Position numbers and translations under genes: made by a program. A stretch of DNA of 53,813 bases from an uncultured Alphaproteobacteria bacterium. Its GTDB lineage: Bacteria; Pseudomonadota; Alphaproteobacteria; Rhodobacterales; Rhodobacteraceae. The first letter of the stretch is position 1, and every line of letters starts with the position of its first letter. The notes beneath the pieces were generated by a model. It did not search any database. It was not told the DNA's origin and worked only from the letters and a program-made list of their open reading frames with translations. Below, in pieces: positions 1 to 10,601 of this stretch. Location: NCBI GenBank assembly GCA_902586855.1, contig CACIIZ010000005.1, forward strand, positions 1 through 53,813. Direction: 5' to 3'.

Positions 1-756
1 TTTGTTGACGACACAAAGGAATCCAAGTTTTTTCAGTTGATAAAAGTTTCGAACAGGTGCATCGGCTCCAAGAGTTTGCATCGCAGCATAAGCATTGCGT
101 TCCCACCTTTTAGCAAGGTATTAGTTGCATTTATATCAATGATTTTTTCAGGAGAGTTTACTGTAGCTTATGCGGATAGCTTACCGCCGCTGCTAATAGG
201 ACTTTTCATAACCATTGTTGGAGGTGTTTTAATAGGCATTAGTATTGGGTTAGCAAGAAGTGCCGAATGGTTTATCATGCCATTGCTTATTATCTTCCAA
301 ACTGCTCCTGTTTCTGCCTTAATTCCTATGTTAACTTATATTTATGGCATAAGTGATACGTCTAAAGTGGTTGCTATAGTAATTTTAGGTATGCCACTTG
401 TTGCACTCAACTCATATAAAGGTATTCAAGCCACAAACCCATCGCTGTTGGAAATGTCAAAAAGTTTTCTTGCTTCGCGGGCTAATACAATACTTTTTGT
501 AATACTCCCATCTGCTCAAAAAATGATCTTTGCTGGATTGAGACTTGGTGTTTCAGGAGCCTTTATAGGGATTGTCTTGGCTGAATTGCTAATAACGCCA
601 ACAGGTATTGGGGACTTGATAACATACAACAGATTTATTGCACGTTATGATAAAATGTTTGCAACAATTGTATCGATACTTGCAATTGCTGCTTTGACTC
701 TGAGCCTAATGCGTTTCTTTGAAGACTGGCTTTTTCCATCAGAGAAGAATAAATGA
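1..756 (+). CDS. ABC transporter permease, NitT/TauT-like (5' end outside window)
   Basis: Frame is open from base 1; multi-TM protein with a binding-protein-dependent permease pattern (EMSKSFLASRANTILFVILPSAQKMIFAGLRLGVSGAFIGIVLAELL); followed by ATPase and second permease. Confidence 0.85.
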   Translation, partial: FVDDTKESKFFQLIKVSNRCIGSKSLHRSISIAFPPFSKVLVAFISMIFSGEFTVAYADSLPPLLIGLFITIVGGVLIGISIGLARSAEWFIMPLLIIFQTAPVSALIPMLTYIYGISDTSKVVAIVILGMPLVALNSYKGIQATNPSLLEMSKSFLASRANTILFVILPSAQKMIFAGLRLGVSGAFIGIVLAELLITPTGIGDLITYNRFIARYDKMFATIVSILAIAALTLSLMRFFEDWLFPSEKNK

Positions 757-775
757 ATATTTGGGAGCTAAGATA

Positions 776-1555
776 ATGAGAAGTGGAAGCAGTTTGACGG
801 ATATAATTTTAAATACTGAAGATATTGGGGTAACATACCAAGAAACCATCATCGCACTGAAAAGCGTCTCATTAGATATACCAGCAGGAAAACTGACTGC
901 GATTTTAGGTCCAAGTGGATGTGGAAAAACTACTTTACTTAAAGTAATAGCGGGATTGATTGAGCCTACTACAGGTGCTGTCAAAGTCAGAGGGGAAAAA
1001 ATTGTTGGCCCTGGTCCAGATCGTGCACTAGTTTTTCAAGACTTTGCTCTCCTACCATGGGCTACAGTTATGGAAAATGTCGCATTTGGTCTTCGCGCTC
1101 GAGGTGTTCCCAAAAAGGAGCGTAAAGAAACTTCGTTACACTATATCAAAGAAGTAGGACTTTTGGGATTTGAAGATAAGTATCCTCATCAGTTGTCTGG
1201 TGGCATGCGACAAAGGACCGGACTCGCTCGTGCACTTACAATTAACTCGGATATACTTTTAATGGATGAACCATTCTCTGCAGTTGATGAACAGATGCGA
1301 AGAAAACTTCAAGAGGATTTGCTTAAACTTTTAAAAATAAAAAGCAAGACGGTGATTTTTGTCACTCATTCAATTGAGGAGGCTGTCTACCTCGCAGATC
1401 AGGTTGTTATTCTTTCGGGGCGACCAGGTTCAATCGCTGAGATTGTCTGTCCTGAAATTGATCGTCATGGTGAGATTGATTTGATAAGACGTCAACCTCG
1501 TTATATCGAACTTGTTGATGAGATTTGGAGCAGTTTAAAACGTTATGTTGAATAG
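776..1555 (+). CDS. ABC transporter ATP-binding protein, NitT/TauT family
   Basis: Walker A GPSGCGKTT, signature LSGGMRQR, Walker B ILLMDEPFSAVD; ATG at 776 is a likelier start than the upstream 719. Confidence 0.93.
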   Translation: MRSGSSLTDIILNTEDIGVTYQETIIALKSVSLDIPAGKLTAILGPSGCGKTTLLKVIAGLIEPTTGAVKVRGEKIVGPGPDRALVFQDFALLPWATVMENVAFGLRARGVPKKERKETSLHYIKEVGLLGFEDKYPHQLSGGMRQRTGLARALTINSDILLMDEPFSAVDEQMRRKLQEDLLKLLKIKSKTVIFVTHSIEEAVYLADQVVILSGRPGSIAEIVCPEIDRHGEIDLIRRQPRYIELVDEIWSSLKRYVE

Positions 1556-2345
1556 TAATCTCAGAAAAAATAAAAGTTTTATTCGTTCTTTTTCGCTTAA
1601 TAAACTTTTACAGAAATCACCTTTTTGGTCACTAATATTTTGGGCAGGAGTTTGGGAGTTTATAGGACAAATGGGATGGATGACTCTACTTCCACCCTTA
1701 TCCGACATTTGGTATGCCTTTTCTGAACTACTTGAATCATCAGCCTTTTGGGAAGCGTTTGCCATGACTGCAAGGACTTTTGGAATTGGTCTTGGTTTAT
1801 CTATTGCAGTCGGTATCCCAATCGGCATTTTGATGGGAATTAGCAAACGTGCAGATAAGATATTATCAATCTGGGTGAACCTTTTTCTGTCTGCCCCTAT
1901 TACAGCTGTTATACCTGCGTTAATGCCAATATTGGGTATTGGTGATGCAACTGTCATTGCAACAGTAATTTTATTCGCAATATGGGTGGTGATAATTGAT
2001 ACTCAAGCTGGAGTGACCCATGTTAAAGATTCATTGGTGGAAATGGGTCGAACTTTTGGCTGCTCACAATGGCAAATTGTTTTCTGGATTGTGATACCAG
2101 CAGCAATGCCAGAGATTATAACAGGTATTCGCCTTTCAGTTGTAAGGGCTGTTAAAGGTGTAATTGTTGGCCAGATTGTAATCGCCCTCATTGGCTTTGG
2201 CGGTCTATTTAACACTTATTTGTCCTATTTTATAATGGAGCGATTTTGGGCCCTTATTATAGTTGTATTCGTTATGTCATTTACTATCATAGGTTTAGTT
2301 GAGTTATTGGAAAGGCGAATAGCTTTTTACGCTAGAACAAGATAA
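1545..2345 (+). CDS. ABC transporter permease, NitT/TauT-like
   Basis: Overlaps the ATPase end; permease EAA-like loop (EMGRTFGCSQWQIVFWIVIPAAMPEIITGIRLSVVRAVKGVIVGQ). Confidence 0.9.
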   Translation: MLNSNLRKNKSFIRSFSLNKLLQKSPFWSLIFWAGVWEFIGQMGWMTLLPPLSDIWYAFSELLESSAFWEAFAMTARTFGIGLGLSIAVGIPIGILMGISKRADKILSIWVNLFLSAPITAVIPALMPILGIGDATVIATVILFAIWVVIIDTQAGVTHVKDSLVEMGRTFGCSQWQIVFWIVIPAAMPEIITGIRLSVVRAVKGVIVGQIVIALIGFGGLFNTYLSYFIMERFWALIIVVFVMSFTIIGLVELLERRIAFYARTR

Positions 2346-2445
2346 AACTTCAAAATTACACTTTAATTGCTAATCAAATAACACCTTAAACGGTAAAGCC
2401 AATACAGTAAAATTTACTATCCTTAGTTATGCCAATTCATTCTTT

Positions 2446-2880
2446 CTAGCGATCATATTTTATGAAAGGACTAAGGGTCGCAATATTATCATAGAGCTTT
2501 CGCGCTGTATGATTAAATTTCTGAGTGGTCCAATAAACAGAGGGAGTTTTATTTTCGTCTGCGATTTTATATACGGTCTCAATAAGTGCACGACCAATTC
2601 CTTTCAGACGCTTATCAGGAACAGTGTATAAATCCTGCAAATATATTACATCTTCAATCTTCCAATTATGAGGATGAAAGATATAATGTACCAGGCCAAC
2701 TAAAGTCTTATCAATTTCGGCGACTAATGCGCATTGATTTTTACGACTTGAGGAGGTCAGCCTTTCAAAGGTCATTTCATAGACTGTTTGATCAACACTA
2801 GTTTCATAAAATTCCAAATAGGCTCTCCAAAGCTTACGCCATTGGTCATAGTCTGTTTTTATAAGTTCTCGTATAATCAT
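2446..2880 (-). CDS. GNAT family N-acetyltransferase
   Basis: Translated motif LQDLYTVPDKRLKGIGRALIETVYKIADE (acetyl-CoA binding loop). Confidence 0.85.
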   Translation of the reverse strand: MIIRELIKTDYDQWRKLWRAYLEFYETSVDQTVYEMTFERLTSSSRKNQCALVAEIDKTLVGLVHYIFHPHNWKIEDVIYLQDLYTVPDKRLKGIGRALIETVYKIADENKTPSVYWTTQKFNHTARKLYDNIATLSPFIKYDR

Positions 2881-3088
2881 CTATTGTCCCTTACCAACTG
2901 AAAATGAACTCAAATCGACAATAACAATGTATCGTGTCAAGTTAACCAGTTAATACTGAACCGCTCAACTGTCAAAAAATCCAACTCTTTTTCACTTTTT
3001 TCCACTATTTTAATATCAACTGTTGTAATAATAAAAATAAGTTAGCCTGTTAAAAGTGAAACTATTACCCTAAAAAGTAAACTTTTTA

Positions 3089-4270
3089 ATGAATGAGTCT
3101 ACTGAAATGAAAAAGAATGCTGGAGCCTCAGAGGCAACTTTAGCTAACTGGAGAACTTCACCTGTCAGCAAGTGGACTTTTCATCACGTTCGTGAACTTA
3201 TTCCAAGTGCTGAAATAAGAAATGACCCACAGTTGATTTGGAAACTGAAAGAACAAAAAGCTCCATTCCAAACCTCAAATTTGGAATCAATTATCCAGGA
3301 AACATCAACTGACGCCGTTGTGATTATTCATAATAATGAAATTATATTTGAAAGTTATCAAAACGGAATGGATTCGGATGATCAACACATCCTATTTTCA
3401 GTATCAAAGTCCATCCTTGGTTTGTTAGCTGGCCGTCTTATCCAAGATGGAATTATCAATGAATTTGATTTGATCACGGATTATCTCCCAGAAATGCGTG
3501 GAACTGCATATGATATCGCAACCATCCGAGAATTATTAGACATGCGTGTTGGAGTTTCTTTTGACGAAGATTACGCTGCTAAAAGCGGCCCAATGATCGA
3601 TTATCGATACGCGGCCAACTGGAATCCAACACCAGAGGCTAGAATTGGAATAACATTGAAAAGCTTTTTAACTTCTCTTAAACAGAGTGATGGACCGAAT
3701 GGTCAAAATTTCCATTATGTTTCACCAAATACTGATTTATTAGCTTGGGTTTTTGAAGAAGCCGCTAAAAGACGTTATACTGATTTATTATCTGATTATA
3801 TCTGGAAACCCCTTGGAAGCGAAAGGTCAGCATATATTACTGTGGATCGCATTGGAGGAATGAGAGCTGCTGGGGGCATTTGCGCTACGGCTCGGGATTT
3901 GGGACGCTTGGGTATGTTGCTTGCACAAAACGGACTCAGGGAAAACCATCAAATCATTTCTGCTAACTGGATTAAAGATCTCTATGAAGGAGGTAGTCAC
4001 GATGCATGGAATAAAGGTACTTTCAAGAATTTTTTTGAAAGCAGATCCATGCATTACAGGTCTCAATGGTATGTTTGTCATGAGGTCGGTCGTCTGATAT
4101 ATGGATTTGGAATTCATGGTCAATACCTTTTTGTCGACCCAGATCGACATTTATCAATCGTTTGGCTTTCGAGTGAAGAGTCTCCACTAAACAGCGAGAT
4201 AAGTCGGAAAATTATAAACATGGTTACGGATATTCGATTAGCACTACATGCTTTAGAAAGTTTGGAGTAA
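3089..4270 (+). CDS. Serine hydrolase, class C beta-lactamase / 6-aminohexanoate-dimer-hydrolase-like
   Basis: SVSKSILGLLAG (SxxK), YVSPNTDLLAWVFE (YxN-like) and GIHGQYLFVDPDRHLSIVWLSS near the C-terminus. Confidence 0.85.
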   Translation: MNESTEMKKNAGASEATLANWRTSPVSKWTFHHVRELIPSAEIRNDPQLIWKLKEQKAPFQTSNLESIIQETSTDAVVIIHNNEIIFESYQNGMDSDDQHILFSVSKSILGLLAGRLIQDGIINEFDLITDYLPEMRGTAYDIATIRELLDMRVGVSFDEDYAAKSGPMIDYRYAANWNPTPEARIGITLKSFLTSLKQSDGPNGQNFHYVSPNTDLLAWVFEEAAKRRYTDLLSDYIWKPLGSERSAYITVDRIGGMRAAGGICATARDLGRLGMLLAQNGLRENHQIISANWIKDLYEGGSHDAWNKGTFKNFFESRSMHYRSQWYVCHEVGRLIYGFGIHGQYLFVDPDRHLSIVWLSSEESPLNSEISRKIINMVTDIRLALHALESLE

Positions 4271-4585
4271 CAAATAAATGAGTATTTATTCAAAAATAAA
4301 TGTATAAAACTCTTTTAAGGTATGCCGATGTAGTTTAATTTCAGCATTAAGATCATCGATAAATAATTGACATAAAGTATAAATCAAAAGCTTCTATTAA
4401 CTTAATAATAGGCCAGGGGATCCCAATAAGTTCAATAGCCCTCTATCAGCTTGCTTGTTCTGATTGAAGCAAGTAAAAGCGTCATGCGTAAAAAACATGA
4501 ATGTGGATTATAAATTGAAGAAATATTATTTAATGGGGCTAGGTCTTTTTGACATTCTTTTAAATTTTATTATTTAGTTTTCATT

Positions 4586-5743
4586 ATGAAGAAAAATTCA
4601 ATTAACACTACTAAAAATTTTGGTTTTGGAACCCAGATCAGAAGATCACCATTTTTTGAAGCTACTGTGAAGTGGGGTGCTAAAGGTTTTTCTGTATATA
4701 ATCACATGTATATCCCAAGAGACTTTGGAGATCCTGAAGAAAATTTCTGGAATCTAGTAAATTGTGCAATTCTTTGTGATGTCTCTGTTGAGAGACAAGT
4801 AGAAATCACGGGACCAGATGCTAAGAAATTTATACAATTCCTAATACCCCGAGACATTTCAAAATGTGCAGTTGGACAATGCAAGTATGTTCTCTTAACG
4901 GATGAAAATGGAGGTATTCTAAATGACCCAGTATTACTGCGGCTTGGTAAGAACCGTTTCTGGTTATCTTTAGCCGATAGTGATATCCTACTATGGGCAA
5001 AAGGCGTTGCAGTAAATTCAGACATGAACGTCAAGCTCTGCGAGCCTGATGTTTCGCCTTTACAGTTACAAGGTCCAAAATCAAGAGAGATAATTGGTAT
5101 GCTGTTTGGACAGGAAATTGCGGATTTAGCGTATTATAGGCTAAAAAAAACTGAAATCCTTGGAATACCAGTGGTGGTGTCAAGAACTGGCTGGTCTAGC
5201 GAACTTGGATATGAAATTTTCTTATGTGATGGAAGTAAAGGGACAATATTATGGGATAAAATTATGGAGATTGGTGCTCCAGTTGGTCTCAAACCAGGAC
5301 ATACATCCACCATCAGAAGAGTTGAAGGGGCTATGCTTTCTTATCATGCTGATGTTAATTCTTCTTATAATCCCTTCGAACTAGGTCTAGATAGATTAGT
5401 AGACCTAAACAAACAGGAAGATTTTATTGGTAAGTCCGCCCTCAAAAAAATTAAAAAACATGGGATTCAGAAGAAACAAATTGGATTAATAATTGAATGT
5501 GCACCTCTCAACAGACCTAATAATGAGTTTTGGGAGATAAAAAAGGATGGAAAAAAAATTGGTAAGATTACATCTGCCGTTTATTCTCCCAGATTAAGGA
5601 AAAATATTGCACTAGCGATGGTCGATGTAAAATTTGCCTGTTTAGGATCATATCTGGAAGTCAAAATCAACAACAAGCTATTCAATTGTCGACAGGTGGA
5701 ACTACCATTTTATGACCCACAAAAGAAGTTAACAAAGCAGTAA
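4586..5743 (+). CDS. GcvT/aminomethyltransferase-family protein, DmdA-like
   Basis: RRSPFFEATVKWGAKGFSVYNHMYIPR, CDVSVERQVEITGPDA, ENGGILNDPVLLRL, LADSDILLWAKG, LQGPKS and SRTGWSSELGYEIF resemble DMSP demethylase relatives. Confidence 0.75.
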   Translation: MKKNSINTTKNFGFGTQIRRSPFFEATVKWGAKGFSVYNHMYIPRDFGDPEENFWNLVNCAILCDVSVERQVEITGPDAKKFIQFLIPRDISKCAVGQCKYVLLTDENGGILNDPVLLRLGKNRFWLSLADSDILLWAKGVAVNSDMNVKLCEPDVSPLQLQGPKSREIIGMLFGQEIADLAYYRLKKTEILGIPVVVSRTGWSSELGYEIFLCDGSKGTILWDKIMEIGAPVGLKPGHTSTIRRVEGAMLSYHADVNSSYNPFELGLDRLVDLNKQEDFIGKSALKKIKKHGIQKKQIGLIIECAPLNRPNNEFWEIKKDGKKIGKITSAVYSPRLRKNIALAMVDVKFACLGSYLEVKINNKLFNCRQVELPFYDPQKKLTKQ

Positions 5744-5802
5744 TCCAGTTTGCAATATTCTTTAAATAATTTTCATCCAAGTGTGGCTTAAGTTCTGTAC
5801 CT

Positions 5803-7965
5803 TCATAGAAGGTAATTATGTTCAGGGTTAACTATTGTCTCCACACTTTTTGTATCCGACATTAAGTAGTTGAAATTCTCCATGTTAAAAGAATTGTTTT
5901 CCTCCCAAAAAAAAGTTAATTCACCCGAAGAATTAGTACTCTTGTGTAATAAAGTCTTAAATTCAGTACCGAAGCCAGAATCTGAGGTATCCTTTATATT
6001 CTCAACTGGCAAACTTAACGATCCAGAATTAGTAGAAATTGAAGAAGATTCATTTATTGTTATAAAATTTAAAATTTCATCAAATGCAGGATCATTTTCA
6101 AATGGCAAATGATGTGCTGCAACTGAACTTCTTATATAAAGAGAGTTATAGAATTTATCAGCAAGCCCTTGTGCTAAATCTCGAAAATAATAATCATATT
6201 CGCCGGAAAACACGACTGATGGAATATGAAACGGAGCAGCTAAATTAATTTTGGCAATTAGACCATGGTGCGTGGTAGGTAAATATCCGTTATACATCAA
6301 TGCTATATTAAATGTATTTAAAGTATCGGCCAAATAGACAGGAATGAAAGCAGCGCCTTGTGAATATCCAAGAATTCCAAAAAACGGTCCATGTTGAGAA
6401 ACTAAATTATCAAGATAAGTAATTGAGTCCTGAGCCCAATTGGAATCGGTTGAAGGCTTACTTTTTCCTCCAGGAGGATCTTGCATCCAAAGATTGTTTG
6501 AGGGGGCCTCAGCAAATACAAATTCATACTCAGATAAATTACTCATCAAACTTACCAAACCATCTTGCCCCATAAAACTAGTCGATGTTTCGCCTCCACC
6601 GTGAAGAACAAGTATCTTTGATGTTGAAGATGTGCTCGATGATGGTGTACTTGGATCATCTTTCCCTCCCTCTGCAGAGGCGATTCCTTCTGTATGGGTT
6701 TCGTTAGCAGAGGTCTCTGTATTGGTTTCGTTATTAGTAGTCATAGTAAATTTACCTCTACCTGATCCCGGAGAGATCTTCTCGGCTACCACAGCTTCAG
6801 TAGCCTCTTTTTTTGATTTTTGTATTAACTTTGCAATTGATCCTAATTCATTTTTATCAAAGGTTTTTATATCATCAGTAGAGTCATTAATGGTTTTAAT
6901 TTGTTTTTTTGCTTCCTCAAGGATCGTATTGAATATTTTTGTACTTTCTTCAGCAGTTATAGCATCTAAACCTTTAGCGACTAATTTCCCAGTTATTTTT
7001 GCAGAAGTGGCTGTAATGACTTTATCGATAATTGAAGTATCGGCAAGGTTAGCCTTTTGACCTGAGTCAACCTGATATTTTACTACTTCTGCTAATCCTT
7101 CAATGGCCGCTGAAAAAGATTCATTCACATTTAAACCGGTACCTATAGCAGAACCTTGTATCGTACTTATTGTAGCGTGTATTTTTAAGGCTACCTTTTC
7201 TGTGGCAAGGGCAATAGAATCTTCTTCAGCAGTCCTATTTTCTTTGAAAGGATTGAAATTTCTAAGATTTAAGTTGACTGGTAAGTCAAGTGCTTTCTTC
7301 ACTTTATCCTCACTTAATCCAGTTTCCGCAACTATAGTTGTTACTGGAGTAACTACTGCATATGTGGCTGGAGCTTTAAGGGTTAAATCTTCAATCGTGT
7401 CACCGGTTCCCGTATCAATAGTTCCTTTAACATATGTAATACCATCAATTATATCTCCCACTTTAATCGAACTGATTACAACTTTTACAGAATCACTTAC
7501 GGCAGATGAAAGATTTATGGTTGCAGTGCCATCTGACCTAGTTATAGCTTTTTCTTCTCCAGTGCTAAAGGACCCGTCATTATTCCTATCAACAAAGCTG
7601 AGCGCTCCGTAAAGGGGTGCTTTAATAGCGGTAATATTAAGGGGAGGAATTGGATCTGTAGAACCACTATAATTACATGCTGAAAAGACTGATGCCAAAG
7701 TTGCAAATGGTACCAGTCGTTTTAAGAAATTAATCACTTGGCCATTACTCTTATGACACCTTGATATTCCTCCTCTTTTTCGCAGCCTGAGTGCCTTTGC
7801 GTTCTGTAATGTACTTGCTGAAGAGTTAACCATGTACTCACAACAAACGTCATTACCTCTAACAGCTAAAGCCAAAGGTAAGGCGGGTAAACTTTTTCGT
7901 TTAAATTTTTTTAGAAAAAAAGTGCATAAAGGATTTTTAATCTTTATCTTTTTTAACAAATTCAT
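5803..7965 (-). CDS. Probable lipoprotein with C-terminal FSH-type serine hydrolase (alpha/beta) domain; start uncertain
   Basis: KILVLHGGGETSTSFMGQDGL ... GILGYSQGAAF ... PSVVFSGEYDYY ... HHLPF; upstream FATLASVFSAC lipobox-like motif within the ORF suggests a shorter true N-terminus. Confidence 0.65.
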   Translation of the reverse strand: MNLLKKIKIKNPLCTFFLKKFKRKSLPALPLALAVRGNDVCCEYMVNSSASTLQNAKALRLRKRGGISRCHKSNGQVINFLKRLVPFATLASVFSACNYSGSTDPIPPLNITAIKAPLYGALSFVDRNNDGSFSTGEEKAITRSDGTATINLSSAVSDSVKVVISSIKVGDIIDGITYVKGTIDTGTGDTIEDLTLKAPATYAVVTPVTTIVAETGLSEDKVKKALDLPVNLNLRNFNPFKENRTAEEDSIALATEKVALKIHATISTIQGSAIGTGLNVNESFSAAIEGLAEVVKYQVDSGQKANLADTSIIDKVITATSAKITGKLVAKGLDAITAEESTKIFNTILEEAKKQIKTINDSTDDIKTFDKNELGSIAKLIQKSKKEATEAVVAEKISPGSGRGKFTMTTNNETNTETSANETHTEGIASAEGGKDDPSTPSSSTSSTSKILVLHGGGETSTSFMGQDGLVSLMSNLSEYEFVFAEAPSNNLWMQDPPGGKSKPSTDSNWAQDSITYLDNLVSQHGPFFGILGYSQGAAFIPVYLADTLNTFNIALMYNGYLPTTHHGLIAKINLAAPFHIPSVVFSGEYDYYFRDLAQGLADKFYNSLYIRSSVAAHHLPFENDPAFDEILNFITINESSSISTNSGSLSLPVENIKDTSDSGFGTEFKTLLHKSTNSSGELTFFWEENNSFNMENFNYLMSDTKSVETIVNPEHNYLL

Positions 7966-8558
7966 ACCAAATCCTTTAAAATCTAGATGTTAATCTAAGA
8001 TTATGTCGATAAATTTTATTTTTATTTCTCATCTCACAAGTTTGGCCTTGTAATGATAGATGAAACTCTCATGAACTTACACTGTTACCAAAGGTCAATC
8101 TTAAAAAGAAAACCTAAAAGCTCCCAGAGTAATTTCATAATTTTCAATTACGAAAAATTCTAATTCTTTAATACTTGACATTCTGGACACTCAAAAATGT
8201 TTGAGGGGAAATAATTTATGATATTAAGCATAGTTTTGGGATAGGCTTTAATATCGCCTTCAGATTGAAGAGACCGGTCACTGTGTATAATACGACAGAA
8301 AGTAGGGTACTTTATAAATTAAGCAGTAAGTTACAAAAGACTCCATAAAAAAATAGTTTTCCAATTAAATGATTGTCTCAGAATTGTAACTGAAAAAAAT
8401 CTTTATATATTTTTTGTGCTATCTAATTATAGTCAGTCCCAACTGGGCTCTACTAAATTCGTGTGTTCTTAATGAAAGAAACTTAATATTTGGAATTAGC
8501 GTGGAGACCAGACTAATCAACCAAAGGTATAATCCAGTCTAATTCTTGCATGAATTTT

Positions 8559-10412
8559 TCATAAAGTGGGGAGGAAACCACCAGACTGCAGAGACCAGAG
8601 TTTAGAATAATGACCAGATTTTTTTAATAGATTTTCATGAGTTCCCATTTCGACAACTTTACCTCCATCCATTACAATCAAGCGATCGAGTTTATTGATT
8701 GTGGAAAGTCGGTGAGCGATTACTAAAGCCGTTCTATTCTGAAGTATATTATTCAATTGATTCTGAATTGCAGCTTCTACCTCGCTGTCCAATGCACTAG
8801 TTGCTTCATCAAGTATTAAGATTGGGGCATCTTTTAAGAGCACTCTTGCTATGGCTATACGTTGTCTCTGCCCACCAGATAACCTTACTCCTCTTTCTCC
8901 CACGTAAGCTTGAAAACCTTTCCGACCATCTTTATCTTCCAAATCTGATATAAAATCGTATGCCTCCGCCTTTTTTGCTGCTTCGTAAACACTTCTTTTA
9001 TCTGCAGTTGGAAAACCATATGCTATGTTTTCGTATATTGAACGATTAAGTAGCGCTGTTTCTTGGGTCACAACTCCAATTTGCGATCTAAGAGATTCCT
9101 GTTTAATTTTTGAAATGTCCTGCTTGTCTATTAAGATTTGACCAGAATCTACGTCATAAAACCTCAATAATAGGTTTAAAATGGAACTTTTTCCTGCCCC
9201 AGACCTACCTACTAAACCAACCTTTTCACCAGACCTTATTTCCATAGATAATTCTTCGAATAGTCCTCCTCGCTTACCATAATTAAACTTGACCTTCTCA
9301 AAACTAATCTCACCACCAGAAATTTCTAAATCTTTGGCTTTTGGAATATCCAAAATTGTTGGTTTCTTTGAAATTGTAAGTCGACCTTCATCTATAGTTC
9401 CGATATTTTCAAATAAATAACTTACTTCCCACATTATCCACCAGGACATTTCTGAAATTCGTAAGGTAAGAGGTAAGGAGGCAGCTACGATTCCCGCGCT
9501 GACGCTGTCAGTACTAAGTAGAAATAAACCAAAACCAACTGTCCCTATGATAAGGATAGCATTTGCAATCGACATCAAAACATCCATCACAAACGAAACC
9601 CTCATTACCTTTGCCCATCCGTAGTTAAAATCATCGATGGCATCAGCAGCTCCTAGCTGCTCATAGTTTTTTCTAGCGAACAATTTAACAAGATTAATAT
9701 TGGCGTAGGAGTCTACGATCCGGCCGGTCATTTTGCTTCTTAACAGAGAATGTTTATGACTCAACAATCTTACTTTTGGCATTAAAATCAAAAGTATACA
9801 CAGAAATATTGACAGCCATAACAAGCTAGGTAGCATCATGATTAAACTAGAATGACCAAGTACAAATATCGTACCCCCAAAGTATAAAGTTATGTATAAA
9901 ATTGCCTCTAAAAATTTCATGGCTACGCCTCGAACGGCCTGGCCAGTCTCTATCACCCTATTAGCTAATCTTCCTGATAATTCATTGGAAAAATAATCGA
10001 TATCTAATCCTAAAACATTCAAATGACTTTGCCACCTAACTATATTTGCAAATCCAGTCATTATTGACATATTCATCAAGGCTTGGCTCAAGGAATGGAG
10101 TGCGGGTCTAAGAATTAAAAAGAAGGCTCCAAAACCTACCAAAAACATAAGATCTTGCTCTAAGATAAGCTTAAGATCCCCATCAACTATGATTCTATTT
10201 ATGATATATCCAAATACAAGTGGAACTGAAAGATCCAGTATTACCTCGACAAACTTAAGTGAAAATACTGAAAAAAGTGTCATTTTTATTTGGGAACAAT
10301 AATGCCAGATAAACGTAAGAATTTTATCAGGTGGACTAGTTCTCTGCCCAAATCTCATTGGGTCAGTGAGTCTCTCAAAAAAATTTAACCGGTATTTTGA
10401 TTTATTTCTCAT
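8559..10412 (-). CDS. ABC transporter, fused permease/ATP-binding (MsbA-like exporter)
   Basis: N-terminal TM domain; GRSGAGKSS, LSGGQRQRIAIARVLL, ILILDEATSALD. Confidence 0.93.
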   Translation of the reverse strand: MRNKSKYRLNFFERLTDPMRFGQRTSPPDKILTFIWHYCSQIKMTLFSVFSLKFVEVILDLSVPLVFGYIINRIIVDGDLKLILEQDLMFLVGFGAFFLILRPALHSLSQALMNMSIMTGFANIVRWQSHLNVLGLDIDYFSNELSGRLANRVIETGQAVRGVAMKFLEAILYITLYFGGTIFVLGHSSLIMMLPSLLWLSIFLCILLILMPKVRLLSHKHSLLRSKMTGRIVDSYANINLVKLFARKNYEQLGAADAIDDFNYGWAKVMRVSFVMDVLMSIANAILIIGTVGFGLFLLSTDSVSAGIVAASLPLTLRISEMSWWIMWEVSYLFENIGTIDEGRLTISKKPTILDIPKAKDLEISGGEISFEKVKFNYGKRGGLFEELSMEIRSGEKVGLVGRSGAGKSSILNLLLRFYDVDSGQILIDKQDISKIKQESLRSQIGVVTQETALLNRSIYENIAYGFPTADKRSVYEAAKKAEAYDFISDLEDKDGRKGFQAYVGERGVRLSGGQRQRIAIARVLLKDAPILILDEATSALDSEVEAAIQNQLNNILQNRTALVIAHRLSTINKLDRLIVMDGGKVVEMGTHENLLKKSGHYSKLWSLQSGGFLPTL

Positions 10413-10601
10413 TTTATGATTAAGGTTACGCCAAGGTAGCTAGGAAAATGCAGTTTCTTAACCACATTAGTTTTGCCATTACATATTATTTTAAAAGTCT
10501 TTTCACAAACGATATTTATGATCAATGCAAAAGTGGAGAGGCTAAACTACATTTAAACTGTTTTGCTAATCAGCTAATTCATATCAACTAAATGCTTCAT
10601 A

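Noticed and set aside
4451-4474. Hairpin cttgctt...aagcaag upstream of the DmdA-like gene as riboswitch candidate
   Set aside because: Single short stem, no recognisable aptamer architecture.
6632-7612. Plus-strand ORFs 6632-7060 and 7103-7612
   Set aside because: Antisense to a long minus-strand CDS with clear domain motifs; hydrophobic antisense artefacts.
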